A stretch of DNA of 38,840 nucleotides. It comes from Bacteroidales bacterium (GTDB lineage: Bacteria > Bacteroidota > Bacteroidia > Bacteroidales > FEN-979). Made by a program: the position numbers and the translations under genes. The stretch is taken from positions 1 to 38,840 of the forward strand of contig JACZJJ010000005.1 of the NCBI GenBank assembly GCA_014860625.1, given 5' to 3'. Position 1 is the stretch's first letter. Each line of letters opens with the position of its first letter. The notes below the pieces were generated by a model. The model saw nothing but the letters and a program-made list of their open reading frames with translations, was not told where the DNA came from and made no database searches. Below, one piece after another: positions 1 through 10,300 of the stretch.

Positions 1-3000
1 CCTCACCGAGAAGGCATTGTTCCGCAGCGATGGATAATAGGATACGGAGGGGGTGTAATCGCTATCTGCCACCACTTCATTCATGCCGTGTGCCCAGGCT
101 TTGTTAGTGCCCCGTGGGGTGGATGACCACATGACAGTCGATCGGAGAACCGGATCGGCCTGGCTGTATCTCCATGCTACGCTGAAGCCCAAAAACCCGG
201 TTGAAATTGCCTCAAATCCTGAATAGCCGGGCGTTTTCAAGGCATTCCCGGCAAAGCCGTTGTTGATGAACTGGTTGAAAAGGATGAGCCATTCAGTCTC
301 AGCGGGCAGGTGCCATCCGGGAGGACAAAATCCCTGCAGCCCTTCGGCCGACCTGTATGCCATCACCTCATCCCACTGGTACAGCACAGAGCCCTGGGCG
401 CAGAGCGCAGGGTTGTTATTGTAACAGTATTTCTCATTGATACAGTTGTCGCGCTGGCTCACAGATCCGGAAATCTGGGTCCCGTAGTTTAAGTTGGCTG
501 CCATCCAGCACTGTGTCGCAATCTGCACGGTCGGATATTGCTTCCCGTCGCGGGGATCTGTTAGTGTTTCTCCGCAATTCCATGATGCCGGTGTTTGGAC
601 AACGATCCCCTTTGCGGCATCAGCGAAACAGCCACCCATATTTGTAAACCGGTAAGATATTGTATGAACACCTGAACCTGCCAGGGCTGGATAGAAAACC
701 CCGGCGGTGACTCCTGTTCCGGAATAGATGCCCTCAAGCGGGATTCCACCTTTGAGAACGATAGGCTGGGCTGTGGTATAGGTCACCGAATCAAAACAGC
801 GGGTGAAGGTGACGACCGGACTCTGATGAATTTCAACATCGAAGGGTGATGAAATGACTCCTACGCCGCAATTATTTAGCCCTTTGACAGTGATCTGTGC
901 AGTACCGGTAAACGAAGCTGACCAGTTGATCAGGATGGAGGAGGTAGTGCCCGATACGGTACCTGCGACAGCCGGAGTGATACTCCATTCATAGGATGTA
1001 GCATTGGCGATGGACGTTGTGCTGTATGCCACACTTGCGGAGCTCTGACAAACCGGACTCGGTCCGCTGATAGCTCCGGCGGCATCCGGGAGAGGATCAA
1101 CAGTAATGGTATTGGTGTCGGCACTGCTGCAGCCCGATCCGTTGGTAAAGATGTAGATGATCTGGTGTGTCCCGATGCCGGCTGTGGAGGGGTTGAAAAT
1201 GCTGTCGTTTGTTACACCGGGTCCGGAGTAGATCCCGTTTGCCGGATTTCCCCCGGAGAGGATAAAGGACGGGTCGTTGGAGCATACGGTGGGAAGAGTA
1301 GCCAGCGTAACTACAGGTACCGGGTTTACAACGAGAGGCTTATGATTTTCTCCTGTACAGCCGGTCACACCATCGGTGTAGGTGTAATAAACCTCATGGC
1401 TTCCAACCCCATATCCTCCCGGGTCGAAAGTGGTTACCGGAATGCTGTTGATCGAATAGGTGCCACCTGCAGGTGTTCCACCGGAAAGGACGAATGGAGG
1501 ATCATCCAGGCATACCGGGGTGAAAGCGGGGAGGTTTACTGCGGGTGGATCGTAAATGGTAATTGCTTTGACAGAAGGGTTAGGTCCCATGCCACACGTG
1601 GAGTTGAATCCAACTGCAGTCAGGTTGCCGGAGGTGGCCGATAAGGTGAAGTCGACAGTGATGGTGGAGTCGTTGATAGGAGTGATCGTGGCTCCGGTTC
1701 CGGTATAGTTCCACAGGATCGTTTCGGTGTTGGGTTCGGGATGTACCCAATAGATCTGGCTTGTTGCACCCGGACAAAATGCCGCAGTGCCTGTGATGGT
1801 CCCAAGTGATTGAGGAGCGCGTAATTCGGTAAAGACAACAGGAGGGGAGGTGCTGGTGACGGCGTACCACCACGTGTTGACCGTGTTGTTGTTGCCCTGG
1901 GAGTAAGCGAACGTATGGCATCCGGTGGTAGGCGGTGTGAAGGTGCATCCGTCGAAATTCTGCGTACCGCCTACCAATATATCGTCCCAGAATACCGGTG
2001 GAACAGCTCCTGTAGGGCGGTGAAGCTCGATGATGAAGCCGGATGGATTTTGTTCCACATCATAGATAGGTAAGTTAGTCAAACCGTTGATATACGTTAC
2101 AATCACATTGAAAGTAGTGCCATTGGGAACCTGTTGGCCCAGGCCGTTGAGGCCATTCCATGGGATGGTATTCACCCCTGTAGTGCAGGCGGCATTGAGC
2201 TGAACATCCTCCACCTGAATCCCGGGACTCGGATTGATGTTCAATACAATATCCAGGTTTCCGGGCTTGGTCACATTCACCTCGATGGTAGAGCTCCCGG
2301 AACAGCTGGGTGTCACAACTATTGGTGGGACTACTGTTCCCAGTATTCCTGTTGGATATGCGAGAAGGTCCGGGTCATTAAGGAAGATTTTATACTGGGT
2401 GAGGGTGTGGTTTCCTCCGACAGATCGCCGGTCATTGTTGAAGTTTGAAGTGTTGAAACATCCCCATGGATTGCATGATACGGCAAATACATAAGGCTCC
2501 ATCCCGTTGAAGTCGACAGAAGTGACAATCCCATCATCGGAATAGACATAGAGCGTCCCCCAGAAGGTATAGGTTCCCGATGGCGGAGCCTGGTTATCGG
2601 CAGTCATCTGCCATCCTTTGGACCAAACCCTTCCATCTTTCGCCTGGTTGGTCAGACTGCCGACTGTGATATCGAAATACCGGAATTTGCAGCGGTCACT
2701 TCCCGATGGCCAACCTGTGTTGAAGTTAAACTCAATAAAATAGTCACCAGTCATGGTGGCAGTGTGAGAAAGGGAGAGATATCCTGTCCCCCCGACAATG
2801 CCGGATGGGCCGGCCACTGCCTGGTCAAAGGTGTTGATATGACCAACTCCGGAGAGCGGAAGAGAGGAGGGCCCAACGACGATGTTCCCAAGAGGATCTT
2901 TTATCCTGTACCAAACCCCGGTAATGATCTGGTCGTTGTTGTTGAGGGGATCGCCAAACCCAAAGTAGATTTTCTCTCCAACATTGGAGATATGGATGTT

Positions 3001-3195
3001 CAAACGGTATTCCGAATTGCCCGATACTCCGGAACCCGAGTACCAGGCAAAATCATTGAAACCCGGATTGACCTGGATTTTCCCGTGGCCGGTTGAGGTC
3101 AGGAGGATCTGTTTCGTTCCCTCGCCGGATGTCAGGAGTGGGAACAAAAGGCAGCAAATGGTGAAGATTCTGATCGTTGAGTTAAACCGAAGCAT
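1..3195 (-). CDS. FISUMP surface protein without PKD-like array (3' end cut by window)
   Basis: Reading the minus strand from ATG at 3195 gives 1065 open codons down to base 1, so only about four residues and the stop are missing: the visible end ...NNAFSVR matches the paralogues' FAVRCLKD ending. A signal peptide (MLRFNSTIRIFTICCLLF, then LTSGEGTKQ) leads into the N-terminal module shared by the family, including NIHISNVGEKIYFGF and GRVWSKGWQM. Then follow a PKD-type domain (about 465-548), two Ig-like LSGGTPAGGTYS-type repeats (about 553-698), another PKD-type domain (about 700-788), an Ig-like LKGGIPLEGIYSG domain and the FISUMP domain (about 873 onward: CWMAANLNYG, YQWDE, CPPGWHLP, AWAHGMNEV). 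It has none of the 93-residue PKD-like repeats of its relatives. It is probably a secreted surface protein of unknown ligand. The start is supported by the signal peptide and an upstream promoter-like motif. Confidence 0.85.
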   Translation of the reverse strand, partial: MLRFNSTIRIFTICCLLFPLLTSGEGTKQILLTSTGHGKIQVNPGFNDFAWYSGSGVSGNSEYRLNIHISNVGEKIYFGFGDPLNNNDQIITGVWYRIKDPLGNIVVGPSSLPLSGVGHINTFDQAVAGPSGIVGGTGYLSLSHTATMTGDYFIEFNFNTGWPSGSDRCKFRYFDITVGSLTNQAKDGRVWSKGWQMTADNQAPPSGTYTFWGTLYVYSDDGIVTSVDFNGMEPYVFAVSCNPWGCFNTSNFNNDRRSVGGNHTLTQYKIFLNDPDLLAYPTGILGTVVPPIVVTPSCSGSSTIEVNVTKPGNLDIVLNINPSPGIQVEDVQLNAACTTGVNTIPWNGLNGLGQQVPNGTTFNVIVTYINGLTNLPIYDVEQNPSGFIIELHRPTGAVPPVFWDDILVGGTQNFDGCTFTPPTTGCHTFAYSQGNNNTVNTWWYAVTSTSPPVVFTELRAPQSLGTITGTAAFCPGATSQIYWVHPEPNTETILWNYTGTGATITPINDSTITVDFTLSATSGNLTAVGFNSTCGMGPNPSVKAITIYDPPAVNLPAFTPVCLDDPPFVLSGGTPAGGTYSINSIPVTTFDPGGYGVGSHEVYYTYTDGVTGCTGENHKPLVVNPVPVVTLATLPTVCSNDPSFILSGGNPANGIYSGPGVTNDSIFNPSTAGIGTHQIIYIFTNGSGCSSADTNTITVDPLPDAAGAISGPSPVCQSSASVAYSTTSIANATSYEWSITPAVAGTVSGTTSSILINWSASFTGTAQITVKGLNNCGVGVISSPFDVEIHQSPVVTFTRCFDSVTYTTAQPIVLKGGIPLEGIYSGTGVTAGVFYPALAGSGVHTISYRFTNMGGCFADAAKGIVVQTPASWNCGETLTDPRDGKQYPTVQIATQCWMAANLNYGTQISGSVSQRDNCINEKYCYNNNPALCAQGSVLYQWDEVMAYRSAEGLQGFCPPGWHLPAETEWLILFNQFINNGFAGNALKTPGYSGFEAISTGFLGFSVAWRYSQADPVLRSTVMWSSTPRGTNKAWAHGMNEVVADSDYTPSVSYYPSLRNNAFSVR

Positions 3196-3223
3196 ATGGC
3201 AAAATTTCCCCTGTAAAGTTATA

Positions 3224-3247
3224 CAATTTACGGGAGAAAAGGTTGCA
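3224..3247 (-). promoter_or_regulatory. Candidate promoter, TGCAACC...TAAATTG type
   Basis: Minus strand reads TGCAACCTTTT, then CTCCCG, then TAAATTG, about 30 bases before the start at 3195. The same TGCAACC element precedes three other FISUMP genes. The -7-like box is one base short of TAnnTTTG and the spacing is longer than in the others, so this is the weakest of the full-motif copies. Confidence 0.35.
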
Positions 3248-3260
3248 GGAAAGAAGAAGT

Positions 3261-3297
3261 GAAATAGCGATACAGCGAAGTAGCGAGGTTGCGAAAA
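3261..3297. repeat. Imperfect 8-bp tandem repeat between genes
   Basis: The plus strand reads GAAATAGC, GATACAGC, GAAGTAGC, GAGGTTGC, then GAAAATT: about four degenerate octamers of the form GANNTAGC. It fills most of the gap between the PepSY-like gene stop (3299) and the next gene's promoter. Confidence 0.6.
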
Positions 3298-3298
3298 T

Positions 3299-3886
3299 TT
3301 ATTTTTTCAACGGATACTGATTCACAAAAGGCGATTTGCTCAGTTCATAGGACTTCTTTTTCATCAGGACTCCTTTGGCATTGAAGAGGTAATTGTTGTC
3401 GGTAGTGGCATCCCGGAGGATAACCTGAAACATGGGAGCCTCTCCGAGGGGCACTATTTTGGCATCCAGGATGGTATAGGTAGTGTGGTTCTCCTTGAGA
3501 AATTTCTTAATGGCATCCGGGAGAGATTTTTCCTGAACTTTCTCCATGGGAATGGCTCCCGAACCGGCTGAATGGGTGTTTGTATTAGCTGGTGGAGGTG
3601 GATCAGATGATGGTGCGTTAAAATTTTCAGCTCTGCGGAGGAAGTTCCCCTCATTGTCAAAGATCATAATGCGCTTGTTCCCTCTGAAATCAATAACAGT
3701 TCCATAGACGGTTTGCCCCTGATCAGTTCCCTTGACTGCCCTGGAAATTTCACCGCCAGGCATATTCGTTGTAACATAATCACGAACTCCTTTGGGAAGT
3801 TCTGATGTCTTTATCTCTTCGTAATCCTGGGAGAAGATGATTAAAGGGAATGCCAGAAGCAGAATTATGGAATAGAAGGTTTTCAT
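3299..3886 (-). CDS. Secreted PepSY-like (BLIP-fold-like) protein, 195 aa
   Basis: The protein starts with a signal peptide (MKTFYSIILLLAFPLIIFSQ, cleavage probably near residue 19). The mature part shows two copies of a PepSY-like/DUF2874-type unit. Copy one, about residues 25-85, is SELPKGVRDYVTTN followed by YGTVIDFRGNKRIMIFDNEG. Copy two, about 120-180, is KSLPDAIKKFLKEN followed by DNNYLFNAKGVLMKK. A Pro-rich linker (SSDPPPPANTNTHSAG) joins them. Proteins of this kind in Bacteroidota are periplasmic or secreted and mostly of unknown function; I cannot name a substrate. It lies just downstream of a candidate structured RNA, with its own weak promoter box, and ends about 100 bases before the next gene. 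The family assignment rests on the repeated L-P-x-x-[IV]-x-x-[FY] start and the beta-hairpin G-x-[LF] pattern. Confidence 0.75.
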   Translation of the reverse strand: MKTFYSIILLLAFPLIIFSQDYEEIKTSELPKGVRDYVTTNMPGGEISRAVKGTDQGQTVYGTVIDFRGNKRIMIFDNEGNFLRRAENFNAPSSDPPPPANTNTHSAGSGAIPMEKVQEKSLPDAIKKFLKENHTTYTILDAKIVPLGEAPMFQVILRDATTDNNYLFNAKGVLMKKKSYELSKSPFVNQYPLKK

Positions 3887-3906
3887 AGGGATATATTTAT
3901 TACCTA

Positions 3907-3914
3907 CAAAACTA
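3907..3914 (-). promoter_or_regulatory. Candidate -7 box before the PepSY-like gene
   Basis: Minus strand TAGTTTTG matches the Bacteroidota TAnnTTTG -7 consensus and lies 20 bases before the ATG at 3886. I see no TTTG at the expected -33 distance. A short AATAAT-CTT-ATTATT hairpin overlaps the region, so it could instead be the tail of the upstream RNA. Confidence 0.3.
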
Positions 3915-3984
3915 CAAAATAATAAGATTATTGTTTGCGGAAGTCTGTTTGAAAAGGAGGGTTCAGGGAGAGGAAAGTTTGTAC

Positions 3985-4152
3985 AGACAACAGGTTTGCA
4001 ACTGGAGTGGCCTTAGTTTCCACACTATTCCGAAAGGAGTTGATGACCATCATGTCTAAAAGCTCTCCAATCCCAGACACGAAATTTCTCCCTGAGGATG
4101 TGCCGAATCCGGATAGCCACTCCAGCGAAACCTGAGCGTAAATATACGCATA
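3985..4152 (-). ncRNA. Candidate structured RNA (6S-like or PepSY leader)
   Basis: On the minus strand, bases 4116-4125 (CTGGAGTGGC) pair perfectly over 10 bp with 4002-4011, and 4128-4134 (CAGGTTT) pair over 7 bp with 3991-3997. They are coaxial with only a small internal loop of 2 and 4 bases. Further inside, 4110-4115 can pair with 4026-4032 with one bulged base, leaving an asymmetric bulge of about 14 bases. A consensus-like promoter places a transcription start near 4152, and the first bases can form a GCGTA/TACGC hairpin. A second stem, GTCTGT/ACAGAC (3983-3988 with 3943-3948), lies downstream. A long stem with a large asymmetric bubble and its own promoter is reminiscent of 6S RNA, but I cannot assign a family. 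It could also be a cis-acting leader of the PepSY-like gene, or the remnant of a small inverted-repeat element. A 77-codon TTG-started reading frame overlaps it, but that start sits inside the -7 box. Confidence 0.4.
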
Positions 4153-4158
4153 TTTATA

Positions 4159-4191
4159 CAAAAATATACATCAGGAATAAAAAATGTCAAA
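4159..4191 (-). promoter_or_regulatory. Bacteroidota-type promoter TTTG-N21-TATTTTTG
   Basis: Minus strand TTTG (4191-4188), a 21-base spacer, and TATTTTTG (4166-4159) match the TTTG / TAnnTTTG consensus with accepted spacing. It is the best-formed promoter in the window. The predicted start near 4152 leads into the candidate structured RNA, not into any convincing protein start. Confidence 0.55.
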
Positions 4192-4228
4192 AAAATGGAC
4201 ACTTTTGTGTAAAAAATATTGACAATTT

Positions 4229-4249
4229 GATGCTGGATGCTGGAATAGG
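4229..4249. repeat. Short GATGCTG heptamer repeat
   Basis: The plus strand reads GATGCTG, GATGCTG, GAATAGG, a 7-bp period. A related phrase, GATGCTG GATTCAG GATATTT, occurs at about 31740-31760. It is one of several heptamer families in this window. Confidence 0.5.
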
Positions 4250-4262
4250 ATATCTTTTTCCA

Positions 4263-4332
4263 TAATCGCTAATCCCTAATCGCTAATCCCTAATCGCTAA
4301 TCCCTAATCGCTAAGCCCTAATCGCTAATCCC
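4263..4332. repeat. 14-bp (2 x 7) tandem repeat overlapping a stop codon
   Basis: Five units of TAATCGC TAATCCC lie head to tail, with a single T-to-G change in unit four. Each 14-mer is itself two near-identical heptamers (TAATCSC). The last unit supplies the final codons (Arg-Asp) and the TAG stop of the giant gene at 4325-4327. Confidence 0.9.
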
Positions 4333-7300
4333 TGATACACCTGACCGAAAATGCATTGATCCGTGAGGATGGATAGAAGGAGACACTGGGGGTGTAGTCA
4401 TTATCCACTACAACCTCATTCATCCCATGTGCCCAGGCTTTATCGCTCCCCCTGGCTGTGGAAGACCAGATCATGGTAGAGCGCAGGATAGGGTTGGTGG
4501 TAAGGAATCTCCAGGTGGAGTTATGGAATCGTATACCTTCCATCTGGCCGTTGAAACCTGAATACCCGGTGTATTTGAGGGCATTTCCGGCAAAACCATT
4601 GGAGATAAACACATTAAATAATGTATTCCATTCAGCTTCGGTAGGGATGTGCCACCCGGGCGGACAGAATCCCTGGGCTCCGTTATCTGCGGCATAGTCC
4701 ATCATCTCATCCCACTGGTACATTCCGCCGTAGGAGGTGCAATTGACCGGATTATCTGAAAGGCAATACTTCTCAAACAGGCAGTTGTCCCGTTGCACCT
4801 GGCTTGAAGCAATTACATTGCCATAATTCAGGTTGGATGCCATCCAGCATTGGCTGCCCAAAACAACAGTTGGGTAAACTTTTCCATCCCGGATGTCAGT
4901 CAGGTTTTCTCCGCAGTTGAATGGCAGAGGAGCCATAACAGTAATTGTGTTGCTGTCGGCACGGGTGCAGCCCATGTCGTTGGTGTAGGTGTATATAATA
5001 TTGTATACCCCTTCACCGGCAATTCCGGGATAAAACACGCCGGCATTGACACCGGTCCCGGTATATGTTCCGCCAAGCGGGATGCCGCCTTTCAGCACAA
5101 TAGATTGTCCACCTGTGGTCGTAATGATGTCGGTGCAGGTGCTGTAATCGACAGAGGGCCATGGGTTGACAGTAACGATCACCTGGCTGGTGGTTCCTAC
5201 ACACCCATTTGCCGCAGGGGTGACCTGGTAGGTTACATAGGGTAGCGTATAGCCTGAATTAAGCAGGGTTTGCTGGATCAGATCCCCACTGCCTCCCGAA
5301 TAACCGGATACAGCTCCGGAACTGCCTGCGGCAGTCCAGGTATAAGTAGATCCTGTCACATGCGACAGGATATTTATATTACAGGTCTCTCCGGTACAGA
5401 TGGCCTCCCCGTTTGGATCGTAATAGGTATCTGCAACGGGGAATACAGTAACAACAAAATCGCGGGTTTCTCCACTGCAACTATTGGCGATGGGCCTGAT
5501 GGTGTAGGTGACGGTTTCGTTGACAAACCCCGTGTTGACCAGCTGCTGGACAATCACCAATCCGGATCCGTCACTAAAACCGCCAACATTGGCCGAACTT
5601 CCTGTTGCAACCCAGGTGTAAGAAGAGTTAGCTACGCTGGATTGAGGAACGATTCCCGTGTTGGTTGAAGAGCAAATCGCAAATGTGGTGTCAGTGTTAG
5701 TAATGATCGGCTCCGGGTTCACCGTCAAAACGACACTCCCGGGTATACCTGGAGGACATCCCCAGGCCGTTGGGGATACCGTGTAGGTCACGGTCTCGAT
5801 CGTCGTCCCGCTATTAGTCACCGATTGGGCTATCAGGTCCCCGGTTCCATCCGTATAGCCTGTCAGGTTTGGTGAACTGGAAGAGGTAGTCCAATCGTAG
5901 GTGGTTCCCGGAACATGGGAGAGGATCTGAATGTTGGAGGTGGCTTCAGAACAGATCGTCTCAGCCGGTGGATTGAAGTAGACATCAGGAGATTGGACCA
6001 CAGTTACGATATAGTTCGTGTCGGGACCGATACACCCGTTGGCCGATGGGGTCATGTGGTAGGTAACGGTCTCAATCAGGAGACCGTTGTTTACGAGTGT
6101 CTGATTGAGTGAAGTGGTTGGAACCGCATTGTTCGACCATCCGGAGATGAGTCCGGAAGAGGGGGTGCAGGTCCAGGTGAAGGTAGTGCCAGCAACATGC
6201 GACGCAAGTGTAACGCCTGTAGGTGTGCTGTTGCAAACCTGGCTGGCCGGAGGGTCGTTTGACATATCCGGTGTGGGGAAGACGATCACGCGGTAATCGG
6301 TCGAATCGCCGTTGCAGGCATTGGCATTCGGCATCAGGCGGTAGGTAACTGTGTCGACCTCAAACCCGTCATTGCGCAATAACTGATCGATTGTTGTTGC
6401 TCCGGGCCCCGAATTGTTACTGAATCCGGTTGTATTTGGCGAGTTGGAGAAAGCACGCCAGGTAAAGGTGGTATTGGCAACATTTGAAGTCAACGAGATA
6501 TTAGTTCCCTGTTCATTACATTGTGTCTGCACAGCCGGACTGTTCGACAGGTTCGCAGTAGGAAAGATCGTTACCGTATAATCCCATACGATGCCGTCGC
6601 ATCCGTTCGCATGCGGTGTGATGTGGTAGGTGACGGTCTGGTTGATGAAGGTCGGATTGACCAGTTGCTGATCAATCAGATCTACAGGGATGCCTGTATT
6701 GTCTGAATAACCAGTTACCAGAGGAGAGGAACTGTTGGCCGTCCAGGTGAACAGAGTATTCGCCACATTCGACGTCATGTTGATCCCGGTCATCGTATTG
6801 TTGCACTGCGCATGGTTCATCGGTGTGTTCGACACATCCGGAACCGGGTATACCGTAACGGTATAATCCCATACTGTCCCATCACAGCCATTGGCATGTG
6901 GGGTGAGATGATAAGTGACCGTTTCAATGGTATATCCCGAATTGGTCAGTGTCTGATTCAGGGTGATTGTGGGTGTGGTGTTGTCAGTAAATCCACCCAG
7001 GTTTGGCGAACTGGCGGTTGCAGTCCAGGTAAACAGTGTATTGGCAACATTTGACGTCAATGAAACATTCGGGCCACTATTGTTGCATATCTCCGAAGAA
7101 GCCGGATTGTTCGACAGATCCGGTGTTGGATATACTGTCACCGTGTAATCCCAGATGATGCCATCACATCCATTGGCATGCGGTGTGACATGGTATGTAA
7201 CTGTTTCAATGGTATACCCCGAATTGGTCAGGGTTTGATCCAGCAGGGTGGTTGGTGTCGTATTATCTGAAAATCCTCCCAGATTTGATGAGCTGGCAGT

Positions 7301-10300
7301 TGTTGCCCACGTGAACTGGGTATTGGCAACGTTCGACAGGAGGGATAATCCGGTGGATTGTCCATTGCAGATCGCCATGTTGGGCGGATTGTTCGAAAGG
7401 TCAGGAACAGGATATACTGTGACCGTATAATCAGTTAGCAGTCCATCACATCCGTTGGCTATTGGTGTGACATGGTAGGTTACCGTTTCGATATCATAGC
7501 CTGAGTTTGTTAAGGTCTGATCAAGAAGTGTTGTAGGAACAGAATTATCCGAGTATCCGGAAACCAGTAACGAGGAGCCGGTTGCCGTCCATGTGAATAA
7601 CGTATTGGCAACATTATACAGGAGGTTGACTCCGGTGGGTTGTCCATTACAGATGGCTGTATCCTTTGGATCGTTCGCCAGGTCTGGTGTCGGAAAAACA
7701 GTTACAACAACATTCGAATCGGGGCCATCACAACTATTCGCCGTTGGCGTGACCTGGTAGGTCACTGTTTCGATTGTATATCCGCTGTTTGTAATCGCTT
7801 GTATGACGGAAGGTCCGCTGTCGTCGCTGAAGCCACTCAGGTTGGCTGAACTGGGAGTAGCAGTCCAGGCATAGGTTGTTCCTGTAACTGTTGAGGTCAG
7901 CGGGAAGTTGGTGCTGGCTTCGGAACAGATCGACTGGGTAAGGGGATTGTTGCTAACATGAGGCGTTGGATTGACCGTTACCACCACGTTACCCGGAATT
8001 CCGGCAGGACAACCGAAGGCGACGGGTGTTGCCGTGTAGGTTACCGTTTCAATCGTGTTCCCCGAATTGGTGATAGGCTGAGCAATCAGAGGTCCGGATC
8101 CGTCGGCATAACCGTTAAGATTGGGGGAGCTGGCCAGAGCTGTCCAGGTGAACGTAGCGCTGGTTACATGAGATAACACCTGTACATTTGTCGTCTCTCC
8201 ATCGCAGATCGTCTGGGCTGTCGGATCAAAGTAAACATCAGGTTGTGAAACGACCGTAGCTACAAAATCATATACTGTTCCCGTACAGCCATTGGCTGTT
8301 GGCGTAATATGGTAAGTCACATTTTCAACTACGAAACCGGTATTGGTGAGCATCTGGTCGATCAGGGTTCCGCTGCCGGGTCCAAACCCGATGATGTTGG
8401 CCGAACTGGGAGTGGCCGTCCAACTGAAGCTGGTTCCAGCAACATTCGACAATACTGTGATATTTGTAGAGGTGCCGTTGCACAATTCGGAAAACATTGG
8501 ATTGTTGGAGACATCCGGAATTGGATAAACCACAACGGTGAAGACCGAATCCGGCCCATCGCACCCGTTTGCCGTTGGTGTGATGGTATAAAATACGGTA
8601 TCGATCGTATATCCGGTATTTGTGAGCGTTTGACTGATCAGGGCTCCGGTTCCATCACTGAAACCGGCCAGGTTCGCTGAACTTGGTGTAGCCGTCCAGG
8701 CATAGGTAGTCCCGGTAACATCTGCCGTCAGGTTAAGGGTAGCGGTTCCTCCTGAGCAGAAATCTTGTGCCAGGGGAGCGCTTGTTACATGCGACACCGG
8801 GTTAACGGTTATCACCACATCCAGCGCAGGGCCGTTACAACCGTTGGCCGAAGGGGTGACAGTGTAGGTCACTGTTTCAATGGTAGTCCCGCTATTTGAC
8901 AGGGTTTGAACAATAGATCCTCCTGATCCGGCAGAGTGCCCGGTGATATTTGCAGAGCTGGAAACGACGGTCCAGCTGAAGGCCGAGTCCAGTACGCTGC
9001 ATGATAGTGCAATCCCGGAAGCCTGCCCGGAACAGAGCGTTTGCGATGTGGGGTTAAAGTGCAGGTCGGGTGTGGGAAATACCGCGACTACATAGGTGTA
9101 CAAAGATCCGTCGCAGCTGTTGGCACGCGGGATGATTTCGTAGGTCACTGTTTCAATGTCGAAGCCAGAATTCACCAGGGTATGCCCGATCAGGGTAGCA
9201 GGCGTCGTATTATCTGAAAACCCTGTAACATTCCCGGAGGATCCGGTGGCTGTCCAGGTGAACTGTGTGCCGGCGATATTGGAGGTTAGTGCGATATTGG
9301 TATTCAGGTTATTACACTGTGATTGATTTAGCGGCGTGTTGGTAAGGTCTGGCGTCGGATGTACCGTTACAACATAGTCGTAAACAATCCCGTCGCAATC
9401 ATTCGCATGTGGAGTAATGTGGTAGGTGACCGTTTGATCGATATAGCTTGAATTCACAAGTGTGTGGTCAATCAATGTGACTCCGGCCGGCTGGTCGCTG
9501 TACCCGGTAATATTGGCTGAACTTGGGGTTGCTGTCCAGGTAAAGAGGGTATTGGTGACATTGGATGTGAGGGCGATATTGGTGCTCAGGTTATTGCATT
9601 GCTCCTGCGTGATTGGCGTATTTGAGAGGTCGGGTACCGGGAATACCGTGACTACAAAATTGGAATCCGGACCGTCACACCCGTTTGCTTCCGGAGTAAT
9701 GGTGTATATCACGTTTTCAATATCATATCCCGAATTCACCAGGGTTTGATCCAGCAGTGTGGTTGGAACTGATACGTCGCTCCATCCGGTCACATTTGCG
9801 GAACTTGGGGTACATGTCCAGGTGAATTGGGTCCCGGCCACTGCTGAAGTCAGCGTAATGTTGGGCGAGGTGTTGTTGCAGATTGAATCCCATTTCGGCT
9901 GATTGGTCAAATGTGGCATCGGCTTGACCGTGACAATATAAGACGTGTCAAGCCCTGTACATGAACTTGTAGCGGGGATGATGGTGTAGGTCACCGATCC
10001 GAAAACATTAAGGTTATTTGTCAGGATTTGAGATACCTGTGTGCCGGTACCGTCAGCAAAGCCTGAAATATCGCCGGAAGTCAGCGCTGCTGTCCAGCTG
10101 AAACTGGTCGATGCCGTTGTGGAGGTAATCTGGATATTGGTAGAGGTCTCTGAGCAGATAGAGTCCCACATTGGGGTTGTTGTCAACTCGGGGATGGGAT
10201 TGACAATCACTTTGTAATTATACACCGGACCATCACATCCGTTACTTTGTGGCGTGATATGGTAGAAGAGAGAATCAGCAACCCAACCGGAGAGTGTAAG

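Noticed and set aside
3985-4152. tmRNA, RNase P RNA or SRP RNA
   Set aside because: None of their hallmark sequences (a CCA-ended acceptor arm, the GAGGAAAGTCC-type core, the SRP tetraloop region) is present.
3928-4161. 77-codon minus-strand reading frame in the gap before the giant gene
   Set aside because: It starts with TTG inside the -7 promoter box, has no recognisable domain or signal peptide, and its sequence is better explained by the long inverted pairing of a structured RNA or element.
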